Below, one piece after another: positions 7,587 through 15,233 of a stretch of 64,000 nucleotides of DNA. Source of the DNA: Leptospira vanthielii serovar Holland str. Waz Holland = ATCC 700522 (GTDB taxonomy: Bacteria; Spirochaetota; Leptospiria; Leptospirales; Leptospiraceae); contig NZ_AOGY02000014.1 of assembly GCF_000332455.1 (NCBI RefSeq), positions 1 through 64,000 of the forward strand. The letters run 5' to 3'. Each line of letters starts with the position of its first letter. Position 1 is the stretch's first letter. The position numbers were made by a program, and so were the translations under genes. The notes under the pieces are model-generated. The model had not been told where the DNA came from and ran no database searches. It saw nothing but the letters and a program-made list of their open reading frames with translations.

Positions 7587-8300
7587 TTATACCAAATACT
7601 TTATCACAACCGCTGCGAGTCCTGCACCAGCTAACGGTATAAATACGGGAAGCCAAGCATATTTCCAATTCGAATTTCCTTTATTGGGAATGGGGATTAG
7701 GGAATGAATAATTCTTGGGCCAAGATCGCGTGCAGGGTTGATCGCATAACCTGTGGTCCCACCCATGGAAAGGCCAATGGCCCAAACAAGTAAACCTACG
7801 AAGCCGGCACCAACAATTCCTGAGGCTCCCCCGTTAAGTGGAGAGAAGATGGCATGAATTCCTAAAATAAGGAGAAAGGTTCCAAAACCTTCGCTAATCA
7901 TATTCGAGACTGTGTCTTTGATGGCAGGTTCTGTAGAGAATACCGCTAGAATTTTTCCTGGATCTTTTGTTTCTTTCCAATGGGGTAAGTAGTGTAGGTA
8001 GACAAGGAAGGCTCCGAGAGCTCCACCTCCGATTTGTGCCAGGCTGTAAGGGATAAAATTGGAATAATCTCCCGATTGGATACAAACAGAGAGGGTCACA
8101 GCAGGATTTAAATGGGCTCCTGGACTACCCAAGGCCTTTGCTACCAAAACACCAAAACAAACCGCAAGCGCCCAAGCAGTTGTGATTGTGATCCAACCAC
8201 CATCCTTAGCCTTCGATTTTTCTAATAAAACCCCGGCAACAACACCATCACCTAGTAGAATGAGAACTGCCGTTCCAAAAAATTCTCCAACAAGTTCCAA
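7587..8300 (-). CDS. glpF: Aquaglyceroporin / glycerol uptake facilitator (GlpF/MIP family)
   Basis: Two NPA boxes are present: GAHLNPAVTLSV in the first half and GYAINPARDLGPR in the second. The NPARD form with Asp is typical of glycerol-conducting members. Six membrane helices plus two half-helices are visible. An open frame extends to a TTG at 8387, but those 29 extra residues are not helix-like. TTG 8300 has a strong AGAGGGGGG ribosome-binding site 6-7 bases upstream and gives a normal MIP N-terminus (ELVGEFFGTAVLILLG). I therefore prefer 8300; the longer form cannot be excluded. The protein would let glycerol and similar small solutes cross the inner membrane. Confidence 0.9.
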   Translation of the reverse strand: MELVGEFFGTAVLILLGDGVVAGVLLEKSKAKDGGWITITTAWALAVCFGVLVAKALGSPGAHLNPAVTLSVCIQSGDYSNFIPYSLAQIGGGALGAFLVYLHYLPHWKETKDPGKILAVFSTEPAIKDTVSNMISEGFGTFLLILGIHAIFSPLNGGASGIVGAGFVGLLVWAIGLSMGGTTGYAINPARDLGPRIIHSLIPIPNKGNSNWKYAWLPVFIPLAGAGLAAVVIKYLV

Positions 8301-8435
8301 ATGAACCCCCCTCTGGCTTTTCGTAAGGACTTTATCTAAAGGGACATAGAACCATTCGCAACCCTTTTTGGAACTGCTTTTCACCAATTTATTCTAGGAT
8401 TTTCCATTGAATCATAAATCGTGGGAAAATAGACC

Positions 8436-9728
8436 ATGAAAAATAGCGCGCTTGAGTATCACTCTAGGTTTCCGAAAGGAAAAACCAAAGTAGTTCCGAC
8501 AAAACCAACGGAGAACAGTTATGACCTGTCCTTGGCCTACTCACCGGGTGTCGCTTACCCTTGCCTCGAAATCGAAAAAAAACCAGACCTCGTTTATGAA
8601 TACACGAACCGAGGCAATTTAGTCGGAATCATCACCAATGGAACTGCTATTTTGGGTCTTGGTAATATTGGTGCTTCCGCCGGAAAACCAGTGATGGAAG
8701 GTAAAGCTGTTTTATTCAAAAAATTTGCCGGCATTGATGTGTTTGATATCGAAATCAATGAAATCGATCCTGAAAAATTCATCACGATTGTAAAGGCCCT
8801 CGAACCAACGTTTGGTGGTATTAACTTAGAAGACATCCGTGCTCCAGAATGTTTCCATATTGAAAAAACTTTAGATGAAAGTATGAAGATTCCTGTATTT
8901 CATGATGACCAACATGGAACAGCAATCATTTCTACTGCGGCACTTCTCAATTCTTTAGAGATCACTGGTAAAAAAGCTGGTAACTTAAAAGTGGTCATCA
9001 ACGGAGCCGGAGCTGCGGCCATTTCCATTGCAGGTATGTTAACACATATTGGAGTCAAACATGAATCCATTTATATGTTGGATTCCCGTGGTGTGATCAA
9101 TCACAAAAGAACGAATTTACATGAGTCCAAATTGCCATTTGTTCGCACAACTGACGCAGAAACTCTAGAAGATATTTTCCCTGGAACCGATCTTTTTATT
9201 GGAGTGTCTGTTGCCAATGTGGTGACAGAAGCCATGGTAAAAACGATGGCAGAAAAACCCATTATGTTCGCTCTTTCCAATCCAGATCCAGAGATTCCTT
9301 ATCCAGATGCAAAACGAGCAAGGCCTGATCTCATTATGGCAACCGGTCGCAGTGATTATCCTAACCAAGTGAATAATGTCCTTGGATTTCCGTTTATCTT
9401 TCGCGGCGCACTTGATGTTCGTGCAAAAGTAGTGAATATGGAAATGAAGTTAGCGGCAGCTTATGCACTGAGTGAGCTCACAAAACTTCCTGTGCCTACA
9501 CAAGTCACCGAAGCATACAATGAATTAGAAATTAGATTTGGGGCCGATTATATCATTCCAAAACCTTTAGATTCACGAGTCCTTTACCATGTAGCACCCG
9601 CAGTAGCAGAAGCTGCTGTGAAAACAGGAGTGAATCAGGTGGAGTACCCAGGTCGCGAGGCCTATGTGAAATTTTTGGAATCGATCATGGCCCAACAAAA
9701 AGAACCAATCAGCGTTTTAGAAATCTAA
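8436..9728 (+). CDS. Malic enzyme, short bacterial type (430 aa)
   Basis: Oxidative decarboxylation of malate to pyruvate, with NAD or NADP as cofactor. The N-terminal malic domain has [15 protein letters not shown] and the [14 protein letters not shown] motif; [12 protein letters not shown] carries the metal-binding acidic residues. The Rossmann domain follows at [15 protein letters not shown]. At 430 residues it lacks the phosphotransacetylase-like tail of long MaeB proteins. It is divergent from glpF, with about 135 bases between the start codons, and is followed by an intergenic region with a promoter for the phasin-like gene. Confidence 0.94.
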   Translation: MKNSALEYHSRFPKGKTKVVPTKPTENSYDLSLAYSPGVAYPCLEIEKKPDLVYEYTNRGNLVGIITNGTAILGLGNIGASAGKPVMEGKAVLFKKFAGIDVFDIEINEIDPEKFITIVKALEPTFGGINLEDIRAPECFHIEKTLDESMKIPVFHDDQHGTAIISTAALLNSLEITGKKAGNLKVVINGAGAAAISIAGMLTHIGVKHESIYMLDSRGVINHKRTNLHESKLPFVRTTDAETLEDIFPGTDLFIGVSVANVVTEAMVKTMAEKPIMFALSNPDPEIPYPDAKRARPDLIMATGRSDYPNQVNNVLGFPFIFRGALDVRAKVVNMEMKLAAAYALSELTKLPVPTQVTEAYNELEIRFGADYIIPKPLDSRVLYHVAPAVAEAAVKTGVNQVEYPGREAYVKFLESIMAQQKEPISVLEI

Positions 9729-9758
9729 AAAAAATCGGTTTTCCCCTAGAAAAAGTAC

Positions 9759-9806
9759 TTGTCTAAATTTGTGCAATGCACATAACTGAGTTGTGCATTG
9801 CACAAA
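9759..9806 (+). promoter_or_regulatory. Promoter with two palindromic operator-like sites
   Basis: TTTGTGCAATGCACA (9768-9782) and TGTGCATTGCACAAA (9792-9806) are perfect inverted repeats of each other. Each arm contains a 13-bp palindrome TGTGCA-N-TGCACA (9770-9782 and 9792-9804), with 22 bp between the two centres, about two helical turns. A plausible promoter is TTGTCT (9759-9764), 16 bp, CATAAC (9781-9786), so one site lies in the spacer and the other at the likely transcription start. This is the arrangement of a repressor operator. The regulator is unknown; TetR-type proteins commonly use such sites. Confidence 0.75.
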
Positions 9807-9830
9807 TAGGTGAAAACCAGGAGCTAAATT

Positions 9831-10202
9831 ATGGAAAAACAAATCATGGACATTCTCAACGCAGGTATCGGACTTTTCCAATCAGGAAAAGAAGGTCTTG
9901 GGAAAGCAAAAACTCAGTTGGAAACAACTTATAATGAATTAGTATCAAAAGGTGCTTTGGATAACACGGAAGATTCTGTAAAGATTCGCCAATCCGTTGA
10001 CAAAATCCTAACAGACATTAAAGAATTCTCTAGTGTTGCAGGAAAAAACTACGATGAAACTCGTTCTAAAATCGTAGAAAACTACAACAAAATTGCAGAA
10101 GAAATCAAAGCAAAAATGCCTGAAGGAAAAATTGAATCCGTAAAAGCAAAAATCAACGAAGTTGCGGAATCTATCAAAAAAACAGGTGCTGCAAAAGCAT
10201 AA
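9831..10202 (+). CDS. Phasin-like / apolipoprotein-like small helical protein (123 aa)
   Basis: This short, highly charged, almost fully helical protein has an amphipathic heptad-like pattern and an Ala/Lys-rich C-terminus. The composition and length resemble phasin-family proteins, which coat polyhydroxyalkanoate granules, but no catalytic or diagnostic motif exists, so a small coiled-coil stress protein is also possible. AGGAG lies 8 bases before the ATG. It is monocistronic: its own promoter with a double palindrome lies upstream and a strong terminator downstream, which suggests tight regulation of an abundant product. Confidence 0.75.
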   Translation: MEKQIMDILNAGIGLFQSGKEGLGKAKTQLETTYNELVSKGALDNTEDSVKIRQSVDKILTDIKEFSSVAGKNYDETRSKIVENYNKIAEEIKAKMPEGKIESVKAKINEVAESIKKTGAAKA

Positions 10203-10224
10203 GTTACACTCAATAGAAGAAGGG

Positions 10225-10249
10225 GTCGGGTTTTCCGACCTTTTTCTTT
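10225..10249 (+). terminator. Rho-independent terminator
   Basis: The stem GGTCGG (10225-10230) / CCGACC (10236-10241) with loop GTTTT is followed by TTTTTCTTTTTT. It ends the phasin-like transcript. Confidence 0.9.
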
Positions 10250-10433
10250 TTTCTCTCCCTTCTTCCAAACTCTAACTTTTATTTCTTTTTAAACCTCACT
10301 TCCCAACATATCAGATCATTTTAACTCACTTCACGCCCATCTAATGACCCTTTTGATAGATGATTGTTTGTAAACATTCGTTTGTTATAGTTTCCAATTG
10401 ACAGACCTTTATTTTTGATCCATTCTGGAATCA

Positions 10434-11270
10434 ATGTTTCGTTCCATTGCCTTAATCATTTGTATTTCTTTTTATTTTATCTCTTGTTCTCTTGCTGACC
10501 TACGTCCCCCCACCTTACAAAAAGAAGGTCTAAATCCTGATTTAAAAAAGAAAGGATTGTCAGTCATCACAAACCCTCCCGTGAAAGAACTAACCCCTGG
10601 CAATTGGAAAGATTACAAACATATCCAGTTTGTGATCAAAGATGTTTGGCATTCGAAGTTTGTTCGTTTTTTTACTCCTATAAGAGAATCCGAACAACGA
10701 CTCCGCGTGTATTTGGATTTTGAAAAAGATGCGATGGAGGTAGAATTTCTCGGCGGTGAAAAAAAAGGCCTTATCCTCGGCCTTGTCAAAAAAGATGCCT
10801 ACCAAATTGCCGCTGATACCGGAAAGGTTTTTACCGGTGATGATGAAGTCCGCATTTATTTAGAATCTCTCCGGCTGTACCTAACACTACCATGGCGACT
10901 GACCGAGTATCCGATCATTCAATATGCGGGCCCGATCCAAAAATTAGGCCAAGACTTTGAAGTAGTGTATTTTACCTCAGTCCAAGCCAATGCCACTCCT
11001 GATACGGACCAGTATGTTGGTTATTTTGAAAAAACAAGTGGCGCTTTGGAATGGATGGAGTTTACCTACCGTGAACTCTTTAGTTTTTACAAAGGTGTTT
11101 TGAAGTATGGGTATTATGAATCTTGGAATGAGAAACAATACCCAAGAAGGATAACAATTTTAGATCGTTTTGAAGATCCTGATTTTGTTCACGAAATTCG
11201 CATCGAAAAAATAGAAATCCCGAAACAACCCATGGAAGAAGAGGATAAAGTTTTGGAGTTAGGCGAGTAG
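10434..11270 (+). CDS. Putative lipoprotein of unknown function (278 aa)
   Basis: The N-terminus (FRSIALIICISFYFISCSL) is a signal peptide with lipobox FISC. The mature domain is a beta-rich fold with many aromatic and charged residues (for example VRFFTPIRESEQRLRVYLDF, and LEWMEFTYREL), loosely reminiscent of outer-membrane lipoprotein-sorting folds; I cannot assign a family. A TTGACA at 10398-10403 could be a -35 element, but no good -10 is visible. Downstream is a hairpin with repeat-like sequence. Confidence 0.7.
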   Translation: MFRSIALIICISFYFISCSLADLRPPTLQKEGLNPDLKKKGLSVITNPPVKELTPGNWKDYKHIQFVIKDVWHSKFVRFFTPIRESEQRLRVYLDFEKDAMEVEFLGGEKKGLILGLVKKDAYQIAADTGKVFTGDDEVRIYLESLRLYLTLPWRLTEYPIIQYAGPIQKLGQDFEVVYFTSVQANATPDTDQYVGYFEKTSGALEWMEFTYRELFSFYKGVLKYGYYESWNEKQYPRRITILDRFEDPDFVHEIRIEKIEIPKQPMEEEDKVLELGE

Positions 11271-11330
11271 CGAAAGGGATCGTAGCGGAAAGCCCGGTCC
11301 ACCACTTTTCCAGTGGTGGATTCGCCCCAA
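11269..11330. repeat. GC-rich repeat-like element with hairpin between convergent genes
   Basis: After the stop codon the sequence AGCGAAAGGGATCGTAGCGG, then AAAGCCCGGT, leads into a perfect 8-bp stem CCACCACT (11299-11306) / AGTGGTGG (11312-11319) and then TTCGCCCC. The AGCG...GTAGCGGAAAGCCCG pattern resembles gene-end repeats I recall from several genomes; I cannot verify copy number here. It sits between convergent genes (the lipoprotein and tonB) and may terminate or insulate transcription. Confidence 0.5.
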
Positions 11331-11365
11331 AAAACAAAAAAGATTTTTAGTGAGATTGGAACTAT

Positions 11366-11962
11366 CTAATTCAATGTAAATCGAATGGGGACAAGAACTT
11401 TTACCGTGATGGCTTTTCCTTCTAAGATAGAAGGAGAAAAACGTTTTCTACGATAAACTTTGATGGCTTCTTCTTCGAGTCCACCACCTAACTGCTTTCC
11501 TACGGATCTCACTCGTAATACTTCTCCCGTATTTCCGATGATGACTTCTAAAGTCATGGTTCCTGTTAAACCGAGTGCTTTTGCTTCGGAAGTATATTCA
11601 GGTCGGGCATTGGGAGATAAATCTACGGGTGAGGTTGCGCCAGATACAATGGGGTCAGAAGCACCAGCAATTCTTGGGTCTTCTTTTTTCTCTTCTTTTT
11701 CTTTGTCTGTAAGATCAAAGTCTCCATCGGTTGGTTTGGAATCAGTGGATGGTTCTTGGATTTGGACATTGTCAATGAATGCCACTTCTTCCACAAGACT
11801 ATCCAAACTGTCCGTTTCCAAATGAGGAGTGAACCAAAAAAGAATGATGATGGCTTGTAAAAAGGCGGAAATGGCAAGACCAGTTTCGATTCGGTATCGA
11901 TCGATAAATCGATGGATCCTTTCTCGTTTGGATCTTTTTGGTGTAACAATTGTTCCGTTCAC
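11366..11962 (-). CDS. TonB-like energy transducer (198 aa)
   Basis: The N-terminal cytoplasmic stub is followed by one membrane helix at about residues 28-46 (GLAISAFLQAIIILFWF). A Pro/Asp/Glu/Lys-rich periplasmic linker comes next, then the TonB C-terminal domain (about 120-198) with GTMTLEVIIGNTGEVLRVRS and the final KVLVPIRFTLN. The domain passes energy from the inner-membrane ExbB/ExbD motor to outer-membrane receptors. It is the last gene of the exbB-exbD-exbD-tonB operon, one base after exbD. No TonB-dependent receptor lies nearby, so the substrate is unknown. Confidence 0.93.
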   Translation of the reverse strand: MNGTIVTPKRSKRERIHRFIDRYRIETGLAISAFLQAIIILFWFTPHLETDSLDSLVEEVAFIDNVQIQEPSTDSKPTDGDFDLTDKEKEEKKEDPRIAGASDPIVSGATSPVDLSPNARPEYTSEAKALGLTGTMTLEVIIGNTGEVLRVRSVGKQLGGGLEEEAIKVYRRKRFSPSILEGKAITVKVLVPIRFTLN

Positions 11963-11963
11963 T

Positions 11964-12386
11964 TTACTTCCCTTTTAACCCGCCACCTTGGGTGGTCTTG
12001 GTAACGAGGGAGACCTTTAAGGCCCCAATCTCTCGGAGGGTTTCGAATACACTATCTAACTCTTCATAAGTCAAATCTTGGTCCGCATGAATCAAAACTT
12101 TCAAGTCCGGTGTGGTAGAAAGTTTGGCACGGATTTCACTCATTGCTTCGTTGAGTTCCATTTTGACTGAGTTGAAATAGACAGTTCTCTTTTCATCAGC
12201 AGTTAAGTAAAGATTGGCGATCTTTTTGTTTAACTGTTCTCCACCAGGAACATCTGGTAGATTGATGGGAAGGTCTGGATCCGAATCCAATACGGAGGTT
12301 ACCATAAAGAACACGAGGAGTAAGAAGGCAATGTCTGCCATCGAACTTACGGGAACTGAAGGTGCGACTCTCTTTCTTCGTAACAT
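11964..12386 (-). CDS. exbD: ExbD/TolR family biopolymer transporter, second copy (140 aa)
   Basis: The protein has a short basic N-terminus, then [20 protein letters not shown], the ExbD helix with the essential Asp (MADIAF). The periplasmic domain ends in KVSLVTKTT. It shares the layout of its neighbour at 12388-12807 and follows it after one base. Two different ExbD copies in one operon suggest a hetero-dimeric stator or partners for different TonB proteins. It works at the inner membrane, using proton flow to drive TonB. Confidence 0.94.
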   Translation of the reverse strand: MLRRKRVAPSVPVSSMADIAFLLLVFFMVTSVLDSDPDLPINLPDVPGGEQLNKKIANLYLTADEKRTVYFNSVKMELNEAMSEIRAKLSTTPDLKVLIHADQDLTYEELDSVFETLREIGALKVSLVTKTTQGGGLKGK

Positions 12387-12387
12387 A

Positions 12388-12807
12388 TTATTTCTTCTTT
12401 CTCACTGAGATTTTTTCAAATCCACGTAGTTGGATTGCTGATAATGCATCCAACATCTTTGCATATTTGGTATCACCGGTTGTAACAATGAGTGCTAGTT
12501 TGTTTTTAAGATCCGGGATTTCCATTTGGTTTAGGTCATCACGAAATTCTTGCAAATTAGTGTATTCTTTGGTTCCGAAAGCCGGATTACGCATTTTGTA
12601 TCTGTCTTGAGTTACCAAAATTTCATATACATTCTTTCGTAAAAAAGGCTGAGGTTCGGATTGTTTGCGAGGAAGAGAAATGTTAAGTCCTTCCTTTACA
12701 AAGAATACGGCAGTCACCATAAAAAATACCAAGAGTAGAAAAGCAATATCCGACATGGATGCTGCCGATATCTCCTCTAGTTCTTGTTTTTTCTTTAACT
12801 TAATCAT
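12388..12807 (-). CDS. exbD: ExbD/TolR family biopolymer transporter, first copy (139 aa)
   Basis: [20 protein letters not shown] holds the single membrane helix with the conserved Asp, and the periplasmic domain follows. It lies 20 bases after exbB and one base before the second exbD. Compared with its sister it has an extra positively charged segment ([11 protein letters not shown]) after the helix, so the two are not recent duplicates. The upstream ExbB and downstream TonB-like genes support the assignment. Confidence 0.94.
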   Translation of the reverse strand: MIKLKKKQELEEISAASMSDIAFLLLVFFMVTAVFFVKEGLNISLPRKQSEPQPFLRKNVYEILVTQDRYKMRNPAFGTKEYTNLQEFRDDLNQMEIPDLKNKLALIVTTGDTKYAKMLDALSAIQLRGFEKISVRKKK

Positions 12808-12827
12808 GGTTCGTTACTTTCCGTTAC

Positions 12828-13667
12828 TTACGCTTTTCTACCGGCTTTGAGTTTTAAATATTCTTTGTAAATTTTGTTAGCGGCTTCTTCTACTTCAGAT
12901 GTAAAAAATCCCACTCGGCCTTGTAAGTATTGGTAGAATGTCATTGCAGGAATCGCAACGATAAGACCTGCCGCTGTTGTAATAAGTGCTTCTTTAATAC
13001 CACCAGCAACCACTTTTGCGTTTACTTGGTCAGCGTTTGCAATCGCATCAAAAGCGTTGATCATACCAGATACAGTTCCTAAGAATCCAACGAGTGGTGC
13101 AATGGTGGAAACAGCAGAAAGAACAGTGAGTCCTTTTTCTAGAAGTGTCATCACTTCACCAGCTTCTCTTTCAATACCAGAAGCAAAAATTTCTGGATCG
13201 TTTTGAGAAATTTCCATACCATTTTTTAAAATGTCAGTAATTCGTTGGCCTTCGTTTGCTTTTAAGAATTCATCAACACCATTCATACCGGATGCATCAA
13301 TCGCATCTTGTAAGTCTTGGTTGTATCCTTTTCTTACGAGTTTTGCTGTGAAGAAAAAGTAGATTCTTTCAAGAATCACACCAAATCCAATAATCGAAGA
13401 AAGTAGGAGTGGCCACATAGACCATCCACCAGTTACAAATAACTTAACGAGTCCAATTTCGGATTCTTGTTGTGGTGCTTCGGCAGGTGCTTCCGCAACA
13501 GGAGTTGGAGTCTCTGCTGGAGTTTCCGTAGTTTGTGTGGTTTCAGTCGTTGGGGCAGCAGGTGCAGTTTGTGCTTCGAGTTTTCCTGCAAGAGTAAAGA
13601 TTGTGATGAGTGCGATCACAAAAGACAAAGTGACTTTCGTTTTTGTCTGGTTACATGAGAATTTCAT
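12828..13667 (-). CDS. exbB: ExbB/TolQ/MotA-family proton channel with N-terminal extension
   Basis: Start ATG 13667 is preferred over ATG 13679 because GGAG sits 6 bases upstream. The N-terminus is a signal-like helix ending near LEAQ, followed by a Thr/Ala/Pro/Glu-rich linker (residues about 35-70), which is longer than in classical ExbB. The MotA/TolQ/ExbB domain follows, with [37 protein letters not shown] and [14 protein letters not shown], the conserved channel helices. It heads the operon with two ExbD proteins and TonB. Confidence 0.94.
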   Translation of the reverse strand: MKFSCNQTKTKVTLSFVIALITIFTLAGKLEAQTAPAAPTTETTQTTETPAETPTPVAEAPAEAPQQESEIGLVKLFVTGGWSMWPLLLSSIIGFGVILERIYFFFTAKLVRKGYNQDLQDAIDASGMNGVDEFLKANEGQRITDILKNGMEISQNDPEIFASGIEREAGEVMTLLEKGLTVLSAVSTIAPLVGFLGTVSGMINAFDAIANADQVNAKVVAGGIKEALITTAAGLIVAIPAMTFYQYLQGRVGFFTSEVEEAANKIYKEYLKLKAGRKA

Positions 13668-13752
13668 GAATGTCTCCATATCTAATTGATATGTTTCAAA
13701 TTTAGATGATCCTTGTTACAAATAGATTACAGAAGGATGACAAAGAGGGAAT

Positions 13753-14529
13753 TTAGAATGAGGAGAAGATCTCTTTTAATTTAGGAATCCCTTCTAGGAA
13801 AAGTGCCGGGCCTGGTTGTAAAATGATGCTTGGGTCCATTTCAAAAATTTTGTTCTTTTGTATGGCAGTTGTGTTTTGCCATTCCGGATGATTTCGCACC
13901 CAGTCCCAGTCCATGGCTTTCCCACACCAAGAACCCACGTAAATATCTGGATTCGCCTCTTTCACATCTTCAGCCGTGATGATTCGGTCTTTGGCCAGTT
14001 TTTTATCTTTTAAGTGCGAAAAGCAGTCCTCTCCACCAGCAAGTTCTATGGCTTCGCTGACCCATTGGATTCCCGTGATGATGGGTTCATCCCATTCTTG
14101 GAAAAAAACTTTGGGTTTGTCGGTTTGGTTTTCTGCTTCGAGTTTCCAGCTTGAGATACTCTTTTGCCATCCATCGATCAGGTTTTTGGCTTTTTCTGCC
14201 TGACCGACAAGGTTTCCGAGCATTTGCATATTGGCGAGGATCTCTGGTATGGATCTTTGGTTGAAGATGAGAACATTTAACCCGCGTTCAATGAGGTCTT
14301 TGGCAAGTTGGGATTGGATATCGGAAAAACCAATGACGAGGTCTGGTTCGAGGGCTGTAATCTTTTTTAGGTTCCCGCTGATAAAGGCAGAAACTTTTGT
14401 TTTTTCTTCCTTCGCTTGTGGAGGCCTTTCGGTATAAACAGAAATTCCTACAATCCGTTTTTCCTCACCGAGCAGATAGAGCATCTCGGTAGGTTCTTCT
14501 GTGAGGCAGATGATTCTTTCTGGGCCCAA
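13753..14529 (-). CDS. BtuF-like substrate-binding fold protein without signal peptide (258 aa)
   Basis: The sequence reads as a class III periplasmic binding protein: PERIICLTEEPTEMLYLLG at the N-terminus, LEPDLVIGFSDIQ, a long connecting helix (GQAEKAKNLIDGW), and DPSIILQPGPALFLEG at the end. This resembles cobalamin-binding BtuF and haem/iron-siderophore binders. No signal peptide is visible, the start is TTG, and no permease or ATPase gene is adjacent, so a cytoplasmic role or a missed export signal must be considered. It follows the TrkA-like gene by 3 bases. Confidence 0.8.
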   Translation of the reverse strand: MGPERIICLTEEPTEMLYLLGEEKRIVGISVYTERPPQAKEEKTKVSAFISGNLKKITALEPDLVIGFSDIQSQLAKDLIERGLNVLIFNQRSIPEILANMQMLGNLVGQAEKAKNLIDGWQKSISSWKLEAENQTDKPKVFFQEWDEPIITGIQWVSEAIELAGGEDCFSHLKDKKLAKDRIITAEDVKEANPDIYVGSWCGKAMDWDWVRNHPEWQNTTAIQKNKIFEMDPSIILQPGPALFLEGIPKLKEIFSSF

Positions 14530-14532
14530 AGT

Positions 14533-15228
14533 TTATGTTTCCAAAAATCGAGTGAGGTCTGTTTGTGAGCCGAACAATACAACCACATCGTCTTCGCGTA
14601 GCAAAGTGTTCCCATGTGGGATTCCTAAAATCTTTTCACCTTTAGAATCAGAAGCTCTTTTCGCTTCTTTGTTTGTAAAGGGGCGTTTGATGGTGATTAC
14701 ATTGATATTGTATTTATGACGTAAATCGGCTTCTGCAATCGTTTTGTTGATATACCGTTTGGGAACTGTGACTTCCACCACACTATAATCATCAGAAAGT
14801 AAAAAACTAGAACGCATACCTGAGAAGGATAAGGTTTCTGCCATACTTCTTGCGGCCCTTTCTTCTGGATTAAAAAGATCTTTGATTCCGAGTAGCTCTA
14901 AAACCTTCATTTGTAATGGAGTTTGGTAACGAGCGTAAATGGTTTTGACACCACATTTTTTCAAACTATCGGCACAGATAATGGATGTTTCAAAATCATC
15001 AGCAAGGGCTATCACTGCATAATCCACATCAGCAATTCCTTGCGATCTTAATGCATGTTCGTCGGTGGCGTCTAAAGCAACCGCCACTGTTACATAATCT
15101 TTAATCGAATCGATAATCACAGGATCTTTATCAATCGCAATGACTTCATGTCCATCATCAAATAGATATTGAACAAACAACTTTCCAAAACTTCCAATTC
15201 CGATGACTGCTATTTTTTTTCTTTGCAT
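14533..15228 (-). CDS. KtrA/TrkA-type potassium uptake regulatory subunit (231 aa)
   Basis: The RCK N-domain begins with KIAVIGIGSFGKLFVQYLFD, the Rossmann GxGxxG loop, followed by the acidic end of strand 2 (VIAID) that binds NAD or ATP/ADP. A C-terminal RCK_C domain ends the protein (IPHGNTLLREDDVVVLFG). It gates the membrane subunit encoded just upstream (15234-17051), 5 bases away. At about 230 residues with one RCK unit it fits KtrA more than the doubled TrkA. Confidence 0.93.
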   Translation of the reverse strand: MQRKKIAVIGIGSFGKLFVQYLFDDGHEVIAIDKDPVIIDSIKDYVTVAVALDATDEHALRSQGIADVDYAVIALADDFETSIICADSLKKCGVKTIYARYQTPLQMKVLELLGIKDLFNPEERAARSMAETLSFSGMRSSFLLSDDYSVVEVTVPKRYINKTIAEADLRHKYNINVITIKRPFTNKEAKRASDSKGEKILGIPHGNTLLREDDVVVLFGSQTDLTRFLET

Positions 15229-15233
15229 AACGA

